A stretch of 64,000 bases of DNA from Toxonevra muliebris (Eukaryota > Arthropoda > Insecta > Diptera > Pallopteridae), in assembly GCA_963691655.1 (NCBI GenBank), contig OY829328.1, forward strand, positions 14,710,704-14,774,703. The letters run 5' to 3'. The translations under genes were made by a program, and so were the position numbers. The notes below the pieces were generated by a model that saw only the letters and a program-made list of their open reading frames with translations, was not told the DNA's origin and did not search any database. Positions 44,101 to 54,527 of the stretch are shown here, in pieces. The first letter of the stretch is position 1; every line of letters begins with the position of its first letter.

Positions 44101-46778
44101 GTATATTCTGTGCTTTGATTTTGTGAGCTCTTTAAATCCTACAGGAAAAAAAAAGTTTCATCGGCATTAGGCATTCAATGTACGATGACATCACTCCTGT
44201 CATTAGACTAGAATGCTTGATGCCGATATTAATTGCTCACGCAAAAGACGCTCAGACATAGTTAAAGCGATCAACACACGCTTGATTATATCACTCAACG
44301 TCTTACAGTTTTTAATTTAAATTAAAAAATCATTTTGATTTAGATGCAATTATTCAAGTAATTATATAACTTATTTACGCTTCCTTCCTTCCTTCCTTAT
44401 TCCAGCTTTCGCCAATTGAACGTTATGCTATGCGTTTTGTTGAGGAGACTGGTGCTGCCTGGACAGCCGAACAGTTGCGAGCCGCAGAGGAAGAGATTGA
44501 AGCGCAAAAACGTGAATGGGAGGCAAACCGCTTGGCGGCTTTGCAAAAGGAAGAAGAAATGCTGAAACAAGAAGCTGAAGCCGAAGAAATGCTCACCTAC
44601 AATCGCAAGGATGCAAGCAATCAGGTTAATAAAACTCAAGAAACAGCAAATAGAACAAATATTAAATCAATTAAATCTAAGAGAACGCTAAATAAACGCT
44701 TAGTTAGAAAGAGAGGGGGTGGTGCTAATGTTAATACTAATGCTACCGCTCGCAGTAGTAAAGTATTGGCAAGTAAAGCAAGAACTGCGTCGAACCGTTC
44801 GCTGCCAATTAGGCAGCAGAGACAAATTCCAGTTAAAAAAGATAACAAACTTAAAAGGCTACGTAATAATAATAGCGCTAGTAGTGGCAATAGCAATGGG
44901 GTTGCGGCTAGTGGCGGAGGTAAGAGTGGCAACAGTAATAGTAACAAAAAGGCGACCAAGTCGGTGGCACCACACACTACGGTACCCATTAGAAAGACAA
45001 CGCGTACATCAATCGCTGCAGCAGCGTCTATGGCAGAAGATGATTACATTGATGATAGCAGTGAGGAAGGGAATTCCGATAACGATGATAAAGATGATAT
45101 TGAGGAAGGCAGAAGGAAGATGCCCACTACAATAAAGAAGAACAAAGTAATATCGAAAACTATAAGGACGAACTTTGGGGCGGGTTTGGGTAATAATCAC
45201 ACTGGTGTAAAAAACCAAAAACTATTGACAATTGCTAATAGGCGAAACCGATTGCATCAAAATGTATCGACGAGAGCGCGAAAGCGTAAATTGAGTATAA
45301 GTCCGATAAAGATCGGAAAGCCTGCGTCAAAGAGGAGGTACACAGTCTCTACAGCAGTTACAGCTGAACAAACATCCAAGCGGCAATTACGTAATAGCCC
45401 TAAGAAGAAGGAACTGCAATCTAAAGTACAGGATGAAGAAGCTCAGACCGACCACGACGAAAAAGAGATAGAAAATGTTGATATAGAGGAGAATGACATA
45501 AATGAAGAAAATTTTGTTGAAGAAGTAATGGAGGAAGGGCAGGAATTTAATAACTTAATAAGCTTTAATTCAGGTGAGGATGACGATAATGAAGAGGTAA
45601 GTATTGATGAAGTTGAAGAGGAAGAGGAGGATAATATGGAAGATGTGGAGGTGGAGGAGGAGGAGGAGAAAAAGACGAAATTTCATATGATGGTGCAGAG
45701 AAATGCGGCAAAAGCACGTCAAAATAAGAATAAAAAGAAAAAAAAATCAAAACACGATGACGAAACTGTTGCCGCAAGTGAAGATAATTCTAGTAATTAT
45801 GGTATTGAACAGTTTACCTACGACAACGACGACAACAACGACGACGACGAAAGAGGGTCCAAAGATGTCGAAAGAACAGAAGAACTCACTACCAACTCAA
45901 ATAGTATGGATGTGTGGAATGCACATGCTCAATTGCAAGATACAACCACAACAAATTCAACATACTACAATGTCTCCGAGGAATCTGATTCCGAAGACAA
46001 TGAAACTCTTGCGCAACTCAATTCGACATTGAAGAAAAGTGTCACCTCGACGCCCACATTGCTAACACGATCTCCTTCAGGTATCACTCCTAATACAGAA
46101 ATAACACTATCTCAACAACAATCGACACCTTCACAACTTCAAAATCACGTCGATGTGAATAGTCCACGCACTCGCTCACGTGGTTCAGTGAAGATAAATT
46201 TGTGGACACTGGATGTGAGTCCAGTTTTGCCTGGTCTAAGAGCTCATGCTAAAAATTCCAAAAGGGAAAGTATCGCACAAAAAGCAATTAATGACTTGCA
46301 CCACCAAAAACGAAAGCAACTAAACGAGGAAAAGGAGACTGAACCCAGCACCACCACCGATGATATATCATCATCAGCAAATGTTAATAATAGCGAAAAT
46401 GAGAACAGTGATTCAAATACACATGTGATTACGACGACGACAATGAATTCTAAATCAAAATTACTTGCAACAGCATCAACACCACTTCGATCCTATCCAA
46501 ATAGCGGGGCGATGAAGTCAACTGCCGTACCACCGCTGCGACGTAAAGGACTCAAACGTCTTTTAAGCGTCATTCCAGTGAATAGAAGCGGCGGCGGTGA
46601 TGCAGTTGACGGTAAAGAAACAAGTAGTTCGACTTCAGTCACTACGCTTCATCGTTGGCTAGTAAAAACGCCCAAAGTGTCGTCTCAGTCTAGTACTGAT
46701 GACAAAACTCCTGCTGATGGTCATTGCAGCTATGAGCCACAATCGCCATTGGCAATATCAGCCAATGGGTCAACGTGA
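32169..46778 (+). CDS. dom: Domino helicase, DOM-B isoform
   Basis: It shares the first ten coding exons with DOM-A. In the eleventh exon, from 44406, it ignores the donor at 44624/44625 (AATCAG|GTTAAT) and reads on to TGA at 46776-46778, giving 2804 codons. The isoform-specific tail (about 720 residues) lacks the SANT and Q-rich parts. It is basic then strongly acidic ([20 protein letters not shown] near 45620-45675) with many NS- and T-rich runs. In Drosophila DOM-B is the SRCAP/SWR1-like form and DOM-A the p400-like form; I infer the same split here. AATAAA at 46866-46871 would serve its 3' end. Confidence 0.9.
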
Positions 46779-49700
46779 TGTTTTAGGAACAAAGTAAATA
46801 GTTTAGCTTCACTTTATTCTACAGACGGACATTAAAACAGTATTACAAAAAATCGATGATTGATAAATAAACGATAATTTGGTTCTTGCTGCTGTTGTTA
46901 GTTGTTGTGCGTTTGTTGTTCACTCTTTTTACTGGTACTACCGTAGTTCGCACGTACTTGAATTTGTATCTGATATTATTCTGCCACTCTTACATTGTTG
47001 AGAGTTGAGAACACCGCCGCTGCCGCCACAGTAACTCTGCACGAAACGAAAATCGAAGGGAAATTGGTCAAATCAAACATTTCAGATTTTAGGTATTTTT
47101 ACGCATTTTCCTCTATATTAATTTCTAAATGTAAATTTCTTGCAATTAAGTACTGTAAATATTTATTTAAATAAATAATATCAAATTAGTTAGGCACTAC
47201 TTCAATGTAAACACTAAAATTATAAATAAAAAATATTAGCATATACATACACATTGATAAATAATACCTAAAATTAAAACAAATTTAATATTTTAGAATT
47301 TTATAACAAAAAAAAAAAAATCATAATTTAATTTCAATTAAAGATTTTAGTTCATTATTTTTAAATTTCAACAACAAACACACTATCACTGAGACATTGA
47401 ATTTTGTTGTACATGCATCAATCGATTCTCGAAACTCGAAATATTCGCGTCTTTAGAAAGATTGAGAGTCGCTGTCATATGTTTATAATATAACTACCTA
47501 TTAATGTGAGTCTATCTAGATATACTAGAATAAGTTATAAAAATATTAGCGCAGCACCAGAAAACTAAGAAATGAGTTATGCTTAAATTTTTACCATTTA
47601 CATCTGTTTTTTATTTTTCATTCTTAATATGCCTGAACAAATTATTAATATCTTGTAATTACATTGTCCATTGAATCGAATTTTTTTTTTTTTTCAAAAA
47701 CAAACAATATTGTAAAAAGAACACTGTGTATTTAAATGCTATTCTCATTTTTAAATTACAAGAACAATGAGGAAATTTACTTGGCAAAAATTTAGAATTT
47801 AAAATCATATAAAAATTTTATGATTTTAGGAATTGGTTTCGAATCAATTGTTTGCCCAGAATCCTTGTTAATCCTTGATTTCCCTAAATTGCACGCAGTG
47901 TTATTATTATGATGTTGGAAAAAATAATCATTTATTTTTAATTTCATTTTGTTTTTAATCACATATTTATAAACTATACATTTAAGTTCTTAACTTTAAG
48001 TTAGATTGGTAAGTGATTGTTACTATTACCTAGTTTAAAAAGCAAACTATTATAGATAACAAGTTCGTATTAATTGTAATACATAAACAAAAAACATAAA
48101 TTGATTAGGACCGGGAGCAAAAAAAAAAAAACAACTGAAAGAAAAATCAAAAAAAAATAAAAGTAGAAAGAAAAAAAAACAAGGAAAAATAATAAAAATC
48201 AATTTACATGCTTTTAAATTAATCTATTAAAAGAAAAATTAAATGTTGTGGTTTTATTTGAATTTTATTTTTTAAACGCATTTGTTTTATGAAATTTTTA
48301 CGAAGAAAAAACGCAACAAAAAGTAGGGAGACAATCTCTAAACAAATCTCTGGTTTGTGAAATCGTTTGGAAATACATAATCACTTTTATATACATATAT
48401 AGAATATCTGTTTGTTTATATATATATATCGATTTGAATAGCGTAAATACACTCTAAAAACTTAGCGAAAAAAGGAAAGAAAATCGAAAATTGTGTTAAT
48501 ATTATTTTCTGCATTCATTTAGAACAAAGAAGAAAATCTGTTTTGGTGTCTTTTAATAATTACGTAAATCTTTATCTGTAGAATATTATAATAGTAATGA
48601 AACTAATAATGAGCATTTATTGTTAAAAATTCTAGCGTGTAAAACGCACGATGAAAACTTTGTTTCTTTGTTTATTTGTTGTTGGGTTTGGTAAATGGCA
48701 AACAAAAAGAAAATATAGAAAAACGAAAACTTTTATCTAAATATTCAAATAATTTTTTAATGCTTGGGCACCAAAACAGTTGCGCCGTTTATTTAACAAA
48801 AAATATAACCAAAAAGATAACCAAATGTTATATAGTCGATTTATATTTGATTGAATTGAAAGTTTTATTGCCATTTCCAAACGGCCACAGATTTTTGTTT
48901 GATTGTTTGTTGTATTGTTTTTCTCCTAACTTTTCAAATGCAAATCGTTGAGAAAAATAAAATTTTAATATCATCTCATATTAATTCTGCAACTGGCAAA
49001 GTGATAAAGATAGCTATACAATGCGAATGACTTGAACTAAACATATGCTTAGGTTAAATGAACTACTAAAATTAAGTAATATTTGCTAAACACCAAAACA
49101 GATTTTTTTTTTCAAAATGGAAAATAATATTCACCGATAATTTTGTTTCTTTTCTTTTCGTTTTTTGTTTGTGTGTTTCCTTACCTGCTTCTTATGTGCG
49201 TGCGCTTCTTCCACGATACTCGTTATTCAGATCTGGATTTCCGATAACACTATGGAACAAATGCCGGTGAGTGTTGAACTTAATTTACTTTATTTTATTC
49301 CTTCTTCATATCAAACTCCTCCTTTCTGATTATAGATGGTGGTGGATCGAAAATTTCCATTTTCAATTTTCCAGAACGTCTGTATTCACAAAAGTTGCGT
49401 GTGGTGCCCCATATTAAACCCAGATATGCTTAATTACTTACATGCAGTATATTATAGGACATTAGGCAGATCGAACTTGGTCCTCCTCCCGGTTTTAGTT
49501 TTCATTGCCCAAAATTATGCAAAAACCTATTGCCGCCTTATCTGAGGAAAAAGTGTGTCTTCGACTTCTCTTCTTTACCTCTAACGCCGGCCGGCAGACC
49601 AGATCCGATCACTCTGAATCTTTCAGGATTTAACATGGAGTACCAAACGTAACTTTTTTCGGCACAGGCTTTCTCGAAAATTGAAAGAAGACATTTTCCA

Positions 49701-52700
49701 TCAACGACTTGCCTTATGTGCCCGCCTATATCTTTCCATAAATATCACCTAAGGAATTATCTTTCATGCAAATTGAAATTGTATGGGTTTTCTCCCTTTT
49801 TTTTTCAGATGTGGTGCCCACCAACTCCCCCTCAAAATGACAATGACATCTACATTGATTATTCGTTGACTTTCATGTATGAAATGGAGTCCATTCCGGA
49901 AACAGAGCTGCCACCAGTATATGTGAGAAAGGAATACAAGCGATCTCGTTCCGAGGCTGGTTTTCACTTGGACGGCAATCGTCGCCCACCAAAAATACGC
50001 AGAGAAGACAATTACTTCGCGCCACGTTCGTTGTTTGATCGACCATCGCCTGCTATAGCGCGCATACGTCGTGATCTGAAGAATCAACGTTATCGTGGTG
50101 TATTCAAGCCTATAGTTCAGATACCTGGCCTCAAGCCTCAGATTCCTCTCAAACCACTCACCGAACCCGAAGGTATGGCCGAATGGTGCATTTTCGAAGA
50201 CATTGTAATACTACATGTGCTGGTGAATTTGCAAGGATTGCCATGCAATTTAATGGTGCTATCGCCTGGGCACACGCCCAACTGGGATCTTGTATCGGAA
50301 ATGGTAAATTTCCATTCGAAAACATACCGCTCACCAAAGCAATGTCGTTGGCGTTACGAAGCTGTAATTCAGCCACGCGAAGAGGGCAAGCTGGTGGAAA
50401 GTCCAAAGAAGCAAAAGAAATTAAAGACGATGATGAAATCTGATTACCTTAAGGGCCCTTTGCGATGTCTGCGGACAACTCACATGTATGCCAATGACAA
50501 CAATGCTATGTTCACAAAGCTATTGCGTTCGCGATTCGATGCCATTAAGACTGCGTACTTGAAGAAAGCGCCACCGCCAAAGCGGCACTTCAGCACGCCT
50601 AGCCTGATGAATCCCAAGCACATGGAAGTGCTACAGGAGTTTGGCATTGGTAATTACGATCAACCATTGTCGCCATTGAATATTGCAATGATGAAAGCGA
50701 ATAAAATACGCGAAAAGCAACGTCTGCCGCCTCCACCACCTCCGGCGCCTAGCGGCAATCAACAAGCACCGCCTCCTGTTCCAACGCAGCAACAACCGCA
50801 AACGTCGCAGCAGCACCAGCAACCGATCAATCCACAACAACAACAAATACAAGAAATTGTTGTTCAACAACAGCAGCAGCAACAGCAAAACGTTCCTGTT
50901 GGTGCTTCTTTGCAGATTCAACACATAGCCGGTACAAGCGTAACTAGCGGCGTAGGACAACAAGCGACTGCCATTGTGCTGCAACATGCTTCAACTCTTT
51001 CGCAGCACCAACAGCAACAAGCAGTAGTAGCCGCTAATACTCAACAACAGACTCAGCAACAAATTATGCGCTCAGCCATCGGTGGCAGTCATACGTCTAC
51101 ACAAATAGTCAAAGCAATTGTAGCACCTCAATCAGGAGGACTTTCACTCACTGCCGGACAGATGCAGCAATTGACACAGCAGGCAGCTGTTCAGCAGCAT
51201 GTCCAGCTGCAGCAGGCAAATTTGGGAACTCCGCAAGCATCGGTTTCGGTAGTGTTAACTACCCCTGTGCAAACGCTGTCGTCAAGCGTGCAATCAACCC
51301 AACACAACTCGGGTTCCCAAGCATCTACAGGGCAGATTGTTTCGATATCACCGCAGGCTATTGTGTCCAGTTCGCCTCAAGTGGGGAGCATTGTTCAGAC
51401 GATACCTTCGCAGTCTTTGCCACAGGTTGTTTCTGTGTCGCAGTTAGCCACCGTAGGTACCGTGCTAACAACCTCCGCCAGTCTGCAACCTAGTGCCACT
51501 GTGACTACGCTCAATACTTCCGCATTGCGGGCTCAGCGTATTGTGGCCGCCACTTCAGGTACGCTGCAGGATGTAGTTCTACAGCAGCGATCCAGCAATC
51601 CCAGTCCCACCATTGTATCGATGTCGAATCTGGGGCAAAGCGTAACGCCTGCACAGTTTCAAGCCGCGCAACTGCGGATGGCGTCCATGTCTGGTGCAAC
51701 GCAACAAGTAACGAAGGTTCCGGTCAGCACCTTGCAACAGAGTGGCAAAATCACTGGCACTGGTGTTGCTGGCGGCAATCAGCCAGCACATATTCAAGTG
51801 TACCGCCAACGACAGCAGCTCAAGGTGCTCCAAGCCACACCCACGCAGGGCGGTAATCAAACACTCGTGCAGACGGCTAGTGGCCAGACTGCGCTGGTGA
51901 ACGCCGCTGGCACCATCATTCAAGGCAGTTTAATGCAAGCGACCACCGGCCCGACCACAGTGCAAGTGCAAGGCCAGAAGGTATCGGTGGCTACGGTTTC
52001 ATCGTCGAATATGCAGACACCGCCCAGTGGTGTTGTTACCTCAGTGGCTACAGTACAAGTAGCGCACAATCAAGGGCGAACACAGTTCATCAAGCAAGTC
52101 GGAGGCAAACAAACAATAACACGCCAAGTCGGAGACACCGACATGGTTTTGGTCAAGCGTCAGGTAATTGGTGCTCATCAGAAAGCGCAGGTGCTGCAGC
52201 AAGGGCAGATTTTCACCACAACCTCAACAGCAGGCGGTGGCGTTCAATTGCAACAGCAGCAGCAAATGCAATCGGCAGCTTCAGGGGGCACCAATCAACA
52301 ACAACAGACTCAAGTTCAAACACAGCAACTGCAACAAATAGCTACGCTTGTAAAGACTTCCGCTGGCGGCAGTGTTCAACAGTCTTCCAACGCTGGCGGC
52401 GGCGGTGGCGTAACAGTTGCTACTAGTGGCGGCCAGCAACAGGGCACTGTCAATATGGCGCTGTCGCATCTCAAGCCCGGCGGCCAAATCAAAGTGACAA
52501 CCACAATGGCCAATCAGTCTCATATGCGACAGCTGCATATGCAGCAGCATCTGACAATGCCGAGAAAAATCAGTCGCATGACGCAGATTGCCACTGCTCT
52601 TCAAGCTGGAAATGTGGCTGGCTCGCCTGGTGGGGGATCACAACAAATTCAGGGAACGTCAGTTGGCAATAGTGGCACGAATATTTCTGCGCAAAAAGTT

Positions 52701-53417
52701 GCCGGCGGCGTACAAACGCAGCTGGTGCACATACAAAATACAAAATCGTTACCTAGTTCCGTAACGGTACAACAGATTCAGCAGGTAATGCGACAGGGAC
52801 AACCGGGCACATTAGCCACTACAGGTCTCGTGCTGAGCAAAACAAGTGTGGGTCGTGTTATACCCGTATCTGTGGCGACAGCAGCATCCCAATCGAACCA
52901 ACGGCAAACGATTCAGGTAGTCTCCGCTGCTTCCGCACAAGCGCTCGCTGCTGGTAATTTACGTGCGCATGTCTCCAGTGGACAGAATATTGCCGGCACT
53001 ATAAAAGTTGCTGCAACCAGTGCTGGCAATCAATCACAGACACAACAGGCCATTATCACCGCAATCCAGCAACAGGCAGCTGCTCAGCAGAGTCAACGCC
53101 AAAATGCCAGTCCCGTGCGACTACAGACTACAGCAAGTGGTAATTTGGTGGCTGTAGTACAGCAGCAAAGTTTGCAGCAACAACAACAGCAGAATATCGT
53201 AACTTCAAGTATGCAAACTGCACAAGGTGGTGGTGGAATAATATCTAGCAACTCGGCTGGAACATCAGGTGATGTTATGACCATCACTCAGAATAGTTCA
53301 GTTAGTGGTGGAAACGTTCCACAACAACAACAACAGACAACCCAGCAAACTGCAACACAACAGGTGCGCACGCTGGTCAAGAAGAAAATTATGCAGATTC
53401 GCAGTGAGAAAGAGTGA
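32169..53417 (+). CDS. dom: Domino helicase, DOM-A isoform (SWI2/SNF2, p400/SRCAP-like)
   Basis: ATPase of the fly Tip60/p400 remodelling complex, which exchanges histone H2A variants in nucleosomes. Coding exons: 32169-32944, 33024-33285, 33507-33759, 37222-38067, 38185-38789, 38854-39437, 40280-40466, 40970-41106, 41424-41610, 41851-44055, 44406-44624, 49231-49266, 49809-53417; 3301 codons, in frame throughout. The start [10 protein letters not shown] matches Drosophila Domino. Domains by approximate residue: HSA 520-600 ([36 protein letters not shown]), acidic linker 715-910, ATPase N-lobe 950-1215 with DEMGLGKT and DEAQ, a long insertion typical of INO80-family enzymes, helicase C-lobe 1740-1870 ([27 protein letters not shown]), a SANT/Myb-like domain about 2220-2290 ([16 protein letters not shown]), then a glutamine-rich tail ending IRSEKE. 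Introns carry many snoRNA-like units, listed separately. AATAAA signals at 53455 and 53939 follow the stop. Confidence 0.95.
33320..33424 (+). ncRNA. C/D-box snoRNA, domino copy 1
   Basis: C box ATGATGA at 33325-33331 and D box CTGA at 33416-33419, in a 221-nt intron, with the D box 87 bases from the acceptor. Upstream of D lies CGAGGCATTTG (33404-33414), complementary over 11 bases to the conserved 28S rRNA segment CAAATGCCTCG. By the D+5 rule it would direct 2'-O-methylation of the third A of CAAAUG. Two further copies follow in later introns. Confidence 0.78.
34240..34341 (+). other. dom: Candidate cassette exon of domino
   Basis: A 102-base stretch after an acceptor (TTATTTAG|GTCAC) ends at CCAG|GTGCTT. 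The previous exon ends in phase 1, and this one both enters and leaves in phase 1, so inclusion adds 34 residues without changing frame. The peptide, beginning [20 protein letters not shown], is proline/glycine-rich and unlike intron sequence. The donor is weak at +4 and +5, consistent with regulated or rare use. It lies inside a 3.5 kb intron. Confidence 0.6.
34816..34967 (+). ncRNA. H/ACA snoRNA, domino family B copy 1
   Basis: Hairpin 1: AGCACCA (34818-34824) pairs with TGGTGCT (34881-34887), with an upper stem AAATTG/CAATTT across a pocket. The H box is ATAAAA (34890-34895). Hairpin 2: GCGAT (34903-34907) pairs with ATCGC (34955-34959), with an upper stem TGAGT/ACTCA. ACA is at 34962-34964, three bases from the end. 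This is the full H/ACA plan. A paralogue lies at 35364-35510. Confidence 0.75.
35364..35510 (+). ncRNA. H/ACA snoRNA-like, domino family B copy 2 (partly decayed)
   Basis: Close copy of 34816-34967. Hairpin 1 is kept (GCATCA 35366-35371 with TGGTGC 35424-35429 through a U-G pair; AAATTG/CAATTT above). The H box is ATAAAA (35433-35438) and ACA is at 35505-35507. The base of hairpin 2 is weakened (ACGAT against ATCAC), so this copy may be degenerate. Confidence 0.55.
35728..35800 (+). repeat. Short SINE fragment
   Basis: The stretch GGCATAAAACTGTAG with its left flank ACTTTCCACTTCGTC matches the SINE body near 63375-63425 and, inverted, 24300-24350. Neither head nor tail is present. Confidence 0.45.
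36073..36190. repeat. Palindromic MITE-like element related to 30251-30331
   Basis: The arms CATGAAC..CTGAAAGAGAG and CTCTCTTTTATGCAGTGGTTCATG are imperfect inverted copies. The interior GGAAAAAATAGGTAGTAAGG matches the element at 30251-30331 read on the other strand. Both copies are intronic in domino. Confidence 0.65.
36732..36845 (+). ncRNA. Divergent family C H/ACA-like unit
   Basis: The 5' half matches the family C units at 39.7-40.2 kb: AAAAAGCACTTTC, a GCC..GGC apical stem and GAAATCGTACAT. The basal stem has changed on both sides, GCAC (36734-36737) with GTGC (36788-36791), where the other copies have GCATCT/AGATGC. That looks like compensatory change. An ANANNA box, ATATTA, is at 36793-36798. 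The second hairpin is not clearly conserved. Confidence 0.4.
39685..39816 (+). ncRNA. H/ACA snoRNA-like, domino family C copy 1
   Basis: Hairpin 1: GCATCT (39687-39692) pairs with AGATGC (39740-39745). The hinge is TAGTATTAAAAC. Hairpin 2: TTCAAAT (39758-39764) pairs with ATTTGAA (39803-39809), with an upper stem GTAATT/AATTAT. ACA is at 39811-39813. Conservation among copies stops just past the ACA. The hinge lacks a perfect ANANNA (GTATTA), which lowers confidence. Confidence 0.65.
39874..40004 (+). ncRNA. H/ACA snoRNA-like, domino family C copy 2
   Basis: Second unit of the tandem set, 189 bases after the first in the same intron. GCATCT is at 39876-39881 and pairs with AGATGC; TTCAAA pairs with TTTGAA; ACA is at 39999-40001. 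The spacer to its neighbours is not conserved, so the repeat unit is the RNA-like block itself. Confidence 0.65.
40066..40197 (+). ncRNA. H/ACA snoRNA-like, domino family C copy 3
   Basis: Third unit. GCATCT is at 40068-40073 and pairs with AGATGC; TTCAAA pairs with TTTGAA; ACA is at 40192-40194. It ends 82 bases before the acceptor at 40279. Substitutions relative to copies 1 and 2 fall mainly in loops. Confidence 0.65.
40566..40672 (+). ncRNA. C/D-box snoRNA, domino copy 2
   Basis: C box ATGATGA at 40572-40578, guide CGAGGCATTTG at 40651-40661 and D box CTGA at 40663-40666. It is nearly identical to copy 3 from GGATGTTCGCATTAGCG to the D box. It lies in the 503-nt intron after 40466. Confidence 0.78.
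41668..41773 (+). ncRNA. C/D-box snoRNA, domino copy 3
   Basis: C box ATGATGA at 41674-41680 and D box CTGA at 41765-41768, 82 bases before the acceptor of a 240-nt intron. The guide CGAGGCATTTG precedes the D box as in copies 1 and 2. Confidence 0.78.
44158..44310 (+). ncRNA. H/ACA snoRNA, domino family D (single copy)
   Basis: Hairpin 1 has a long base: ATCGGCAT (44160-44167) with ATGCCGAT (44220-44227), then GCATTC with GAATGC, a pocket AATGTACG/TAGACTA and an apical ATGACA/TGTCAT. The hinge offers ANANNA boxes (ATATTA 44226-44231, or AAAAGA 44243-44248). Hairpin 2: AGACG (44246-44250) pairs with CGTCT (44299-44303), with an inner AAGCG/CGCTT. ACA is at 44305-44307. It sits 95 bases before the acceptor at 44405. 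Confidence 0.7.
46779..49230 (+). other. DOM-B 3' UTR region and DOM-A intron
   Basis: This follows the DOM-B stop and precedes the 36-nt DOM-A exon. AATAAA motifs at 46866 and repeatedly to about 47200 can end DOM-B transcripts. The rest is AT-rich with A-runs (47310, 48120-48190) and TATATA repeats near 48400-48430. I see no further gene, and no snoRNA-like block comparable to the others. Confidence 0.55.
49231..49266 (+). other. dom: 36-nt microexon specific to DOM-A
   Basis: TTATTCAG precedes and GTGAGT follows a 12-codon exon encoding [12 protein letters not shown]. The peptide joins SNQ of the preceding exon to MWCPPTPPQ of the last exon, in phase 0 on both sides. In p400-type proteins the equivalent region reads MPLWTPPTPPQ, which supports the join. 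Confidence 0.88.
49336..49745 (+). other. Protein-like island inside the last DOM-A intron
   Basis: After a good acceptor (TTATAG at 49335) one frame (codons starting at 49335) reads [20 protein letters not shown] and on to a stop at 49431. The same frame, after a second stop near 49455, reads 60-odd residues including [18 protein letters not shown] and [18 protein letters not shown] to a stop near 49650. A second frame then continues [22 protein letters not shown] is higher than in nearby introns. I do not recognise it. It could be a decayed exon, a retrocopy fragment or an unusual alternative exon. Confidence 0.4.
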
Positions 53418-54405
53418 ATTATCAGCAAGTGCATCATAATTTTCTTTCGTTGGTAATAAAACAAAAGAAAATCGATTGCTCTACAGCGATTTGCACTGAT
53501 CTCTACGCCCTCCTCTTCCATTTCGAAATCAGCGTTTTCTAGTATTATGCATTAATTGTTATTTTTCGTAGAATATAACTATACATATATCTATTTATTT
53601 AACTATGATACACACATACATACATTGTATTGTACTTTCAATATAATTGATACAAATTTCTTATAATTATTATATAATTAATATAGAACACATACGTACA
53701 TATTTAAGAAATTCACACATATCGCACATGGATTTCCAGGCTGGCACTATACGAAAAAGACGGAGTCATGAGCGCTATACGGATGAGGTTAAAATTTGAT
53801 ATTGTATTATTTTTATAATGCCTGCCTGGTAATCACTGCGATTTTATTTTATTCCTGCATTAATTTTAAGAGTATTAATAATAATAATTTTTTATTGTAA
53901 ACTAATTTTTATAATTCATTAAGTATCCATTATTTTGAAATAAATCGTAATATATATATATAATCAATTCCAAATTATTCAAATCAAAGTTGAATTTTAT
54001 TTGTATTTTTCACAAGTATGTTGGATATAAGAAATTCATTGGCTAGGACATACAGGAGTCAGTAAAGTCTCAAGTCTGAGCAGCTGTCACCTCCTTCTAC
54101 TGGGCTGATCTTTTGTGTGCATTATCGCTGCCGAACAGCGATTGGGATCGCCAAAATAGATTAAATTCATTGAATTGTTTGAAGACAACGCTAACTCAAG
54201 AAAAATATCAGAAAAATAATACGCTCAATAAAATGACGACTGCTCAATATAATTTTTGTTGATCATTAAGTGCCGGAGCAGAGGCGTCTTCTGAACGTAA
54301 CCATTTGTTATCTACCTTTTTGAGGGCAGGGGGTCACCAAGCCACTGAACGCCGCTGAGCTCGAGAGCGAGCGGCTACATTTGTTAGTGCCGATACATTT
54401 CAATT
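53418..54405. other. domino 3' UTR and spacer to BBS9
   Basis: The DOM-A 3' UTR has AATAAA at 53455-53460 and 53939-53944, with TATATA and CACATACATACAT simple repeats between. From about 54100 the sequence becomes more GC-rich as it approaches the BBS9 promoter. No open frame is supported. Confidence 0.6.
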
Positions 54406-54419
54406 TTCCCCATGGCAAC
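54406..54419 (+). promoter_or_regulatory. X-box (RFX site) upstream of BBS9
   Basis: TTCCCCATGGCAAC matches the RFX consensus GTTGCCATGGCAAC at 11 of 14 positions, including the whole right half GGCAAC. It lies 109 bases upstream of the BBS9 ATG. Ciliary genes of flies and nematodes commonly carry an RFX X-box at this distance, so RFX control in ciliated sensory neurons is a reasonable inference. Confidence 0.65.
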
Positions 54420-54527
54420 GCGAACATTCGGCACATGAACAAAACAAACTGCAGACTTTTCAGGCTCTATAGCAAATGTCAATCTCATCATCAGTCAGTA
54501 GTTAGTAGTAGTCAGCAGTAGAGCACA

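Noticed and set aside
49336..49545. 69-codon frame starting [10 protein letters not shown]
   Set aside because: The neighbouring frame (codons from 49335) gives the more protein-like reading; this one looks like its shadow.
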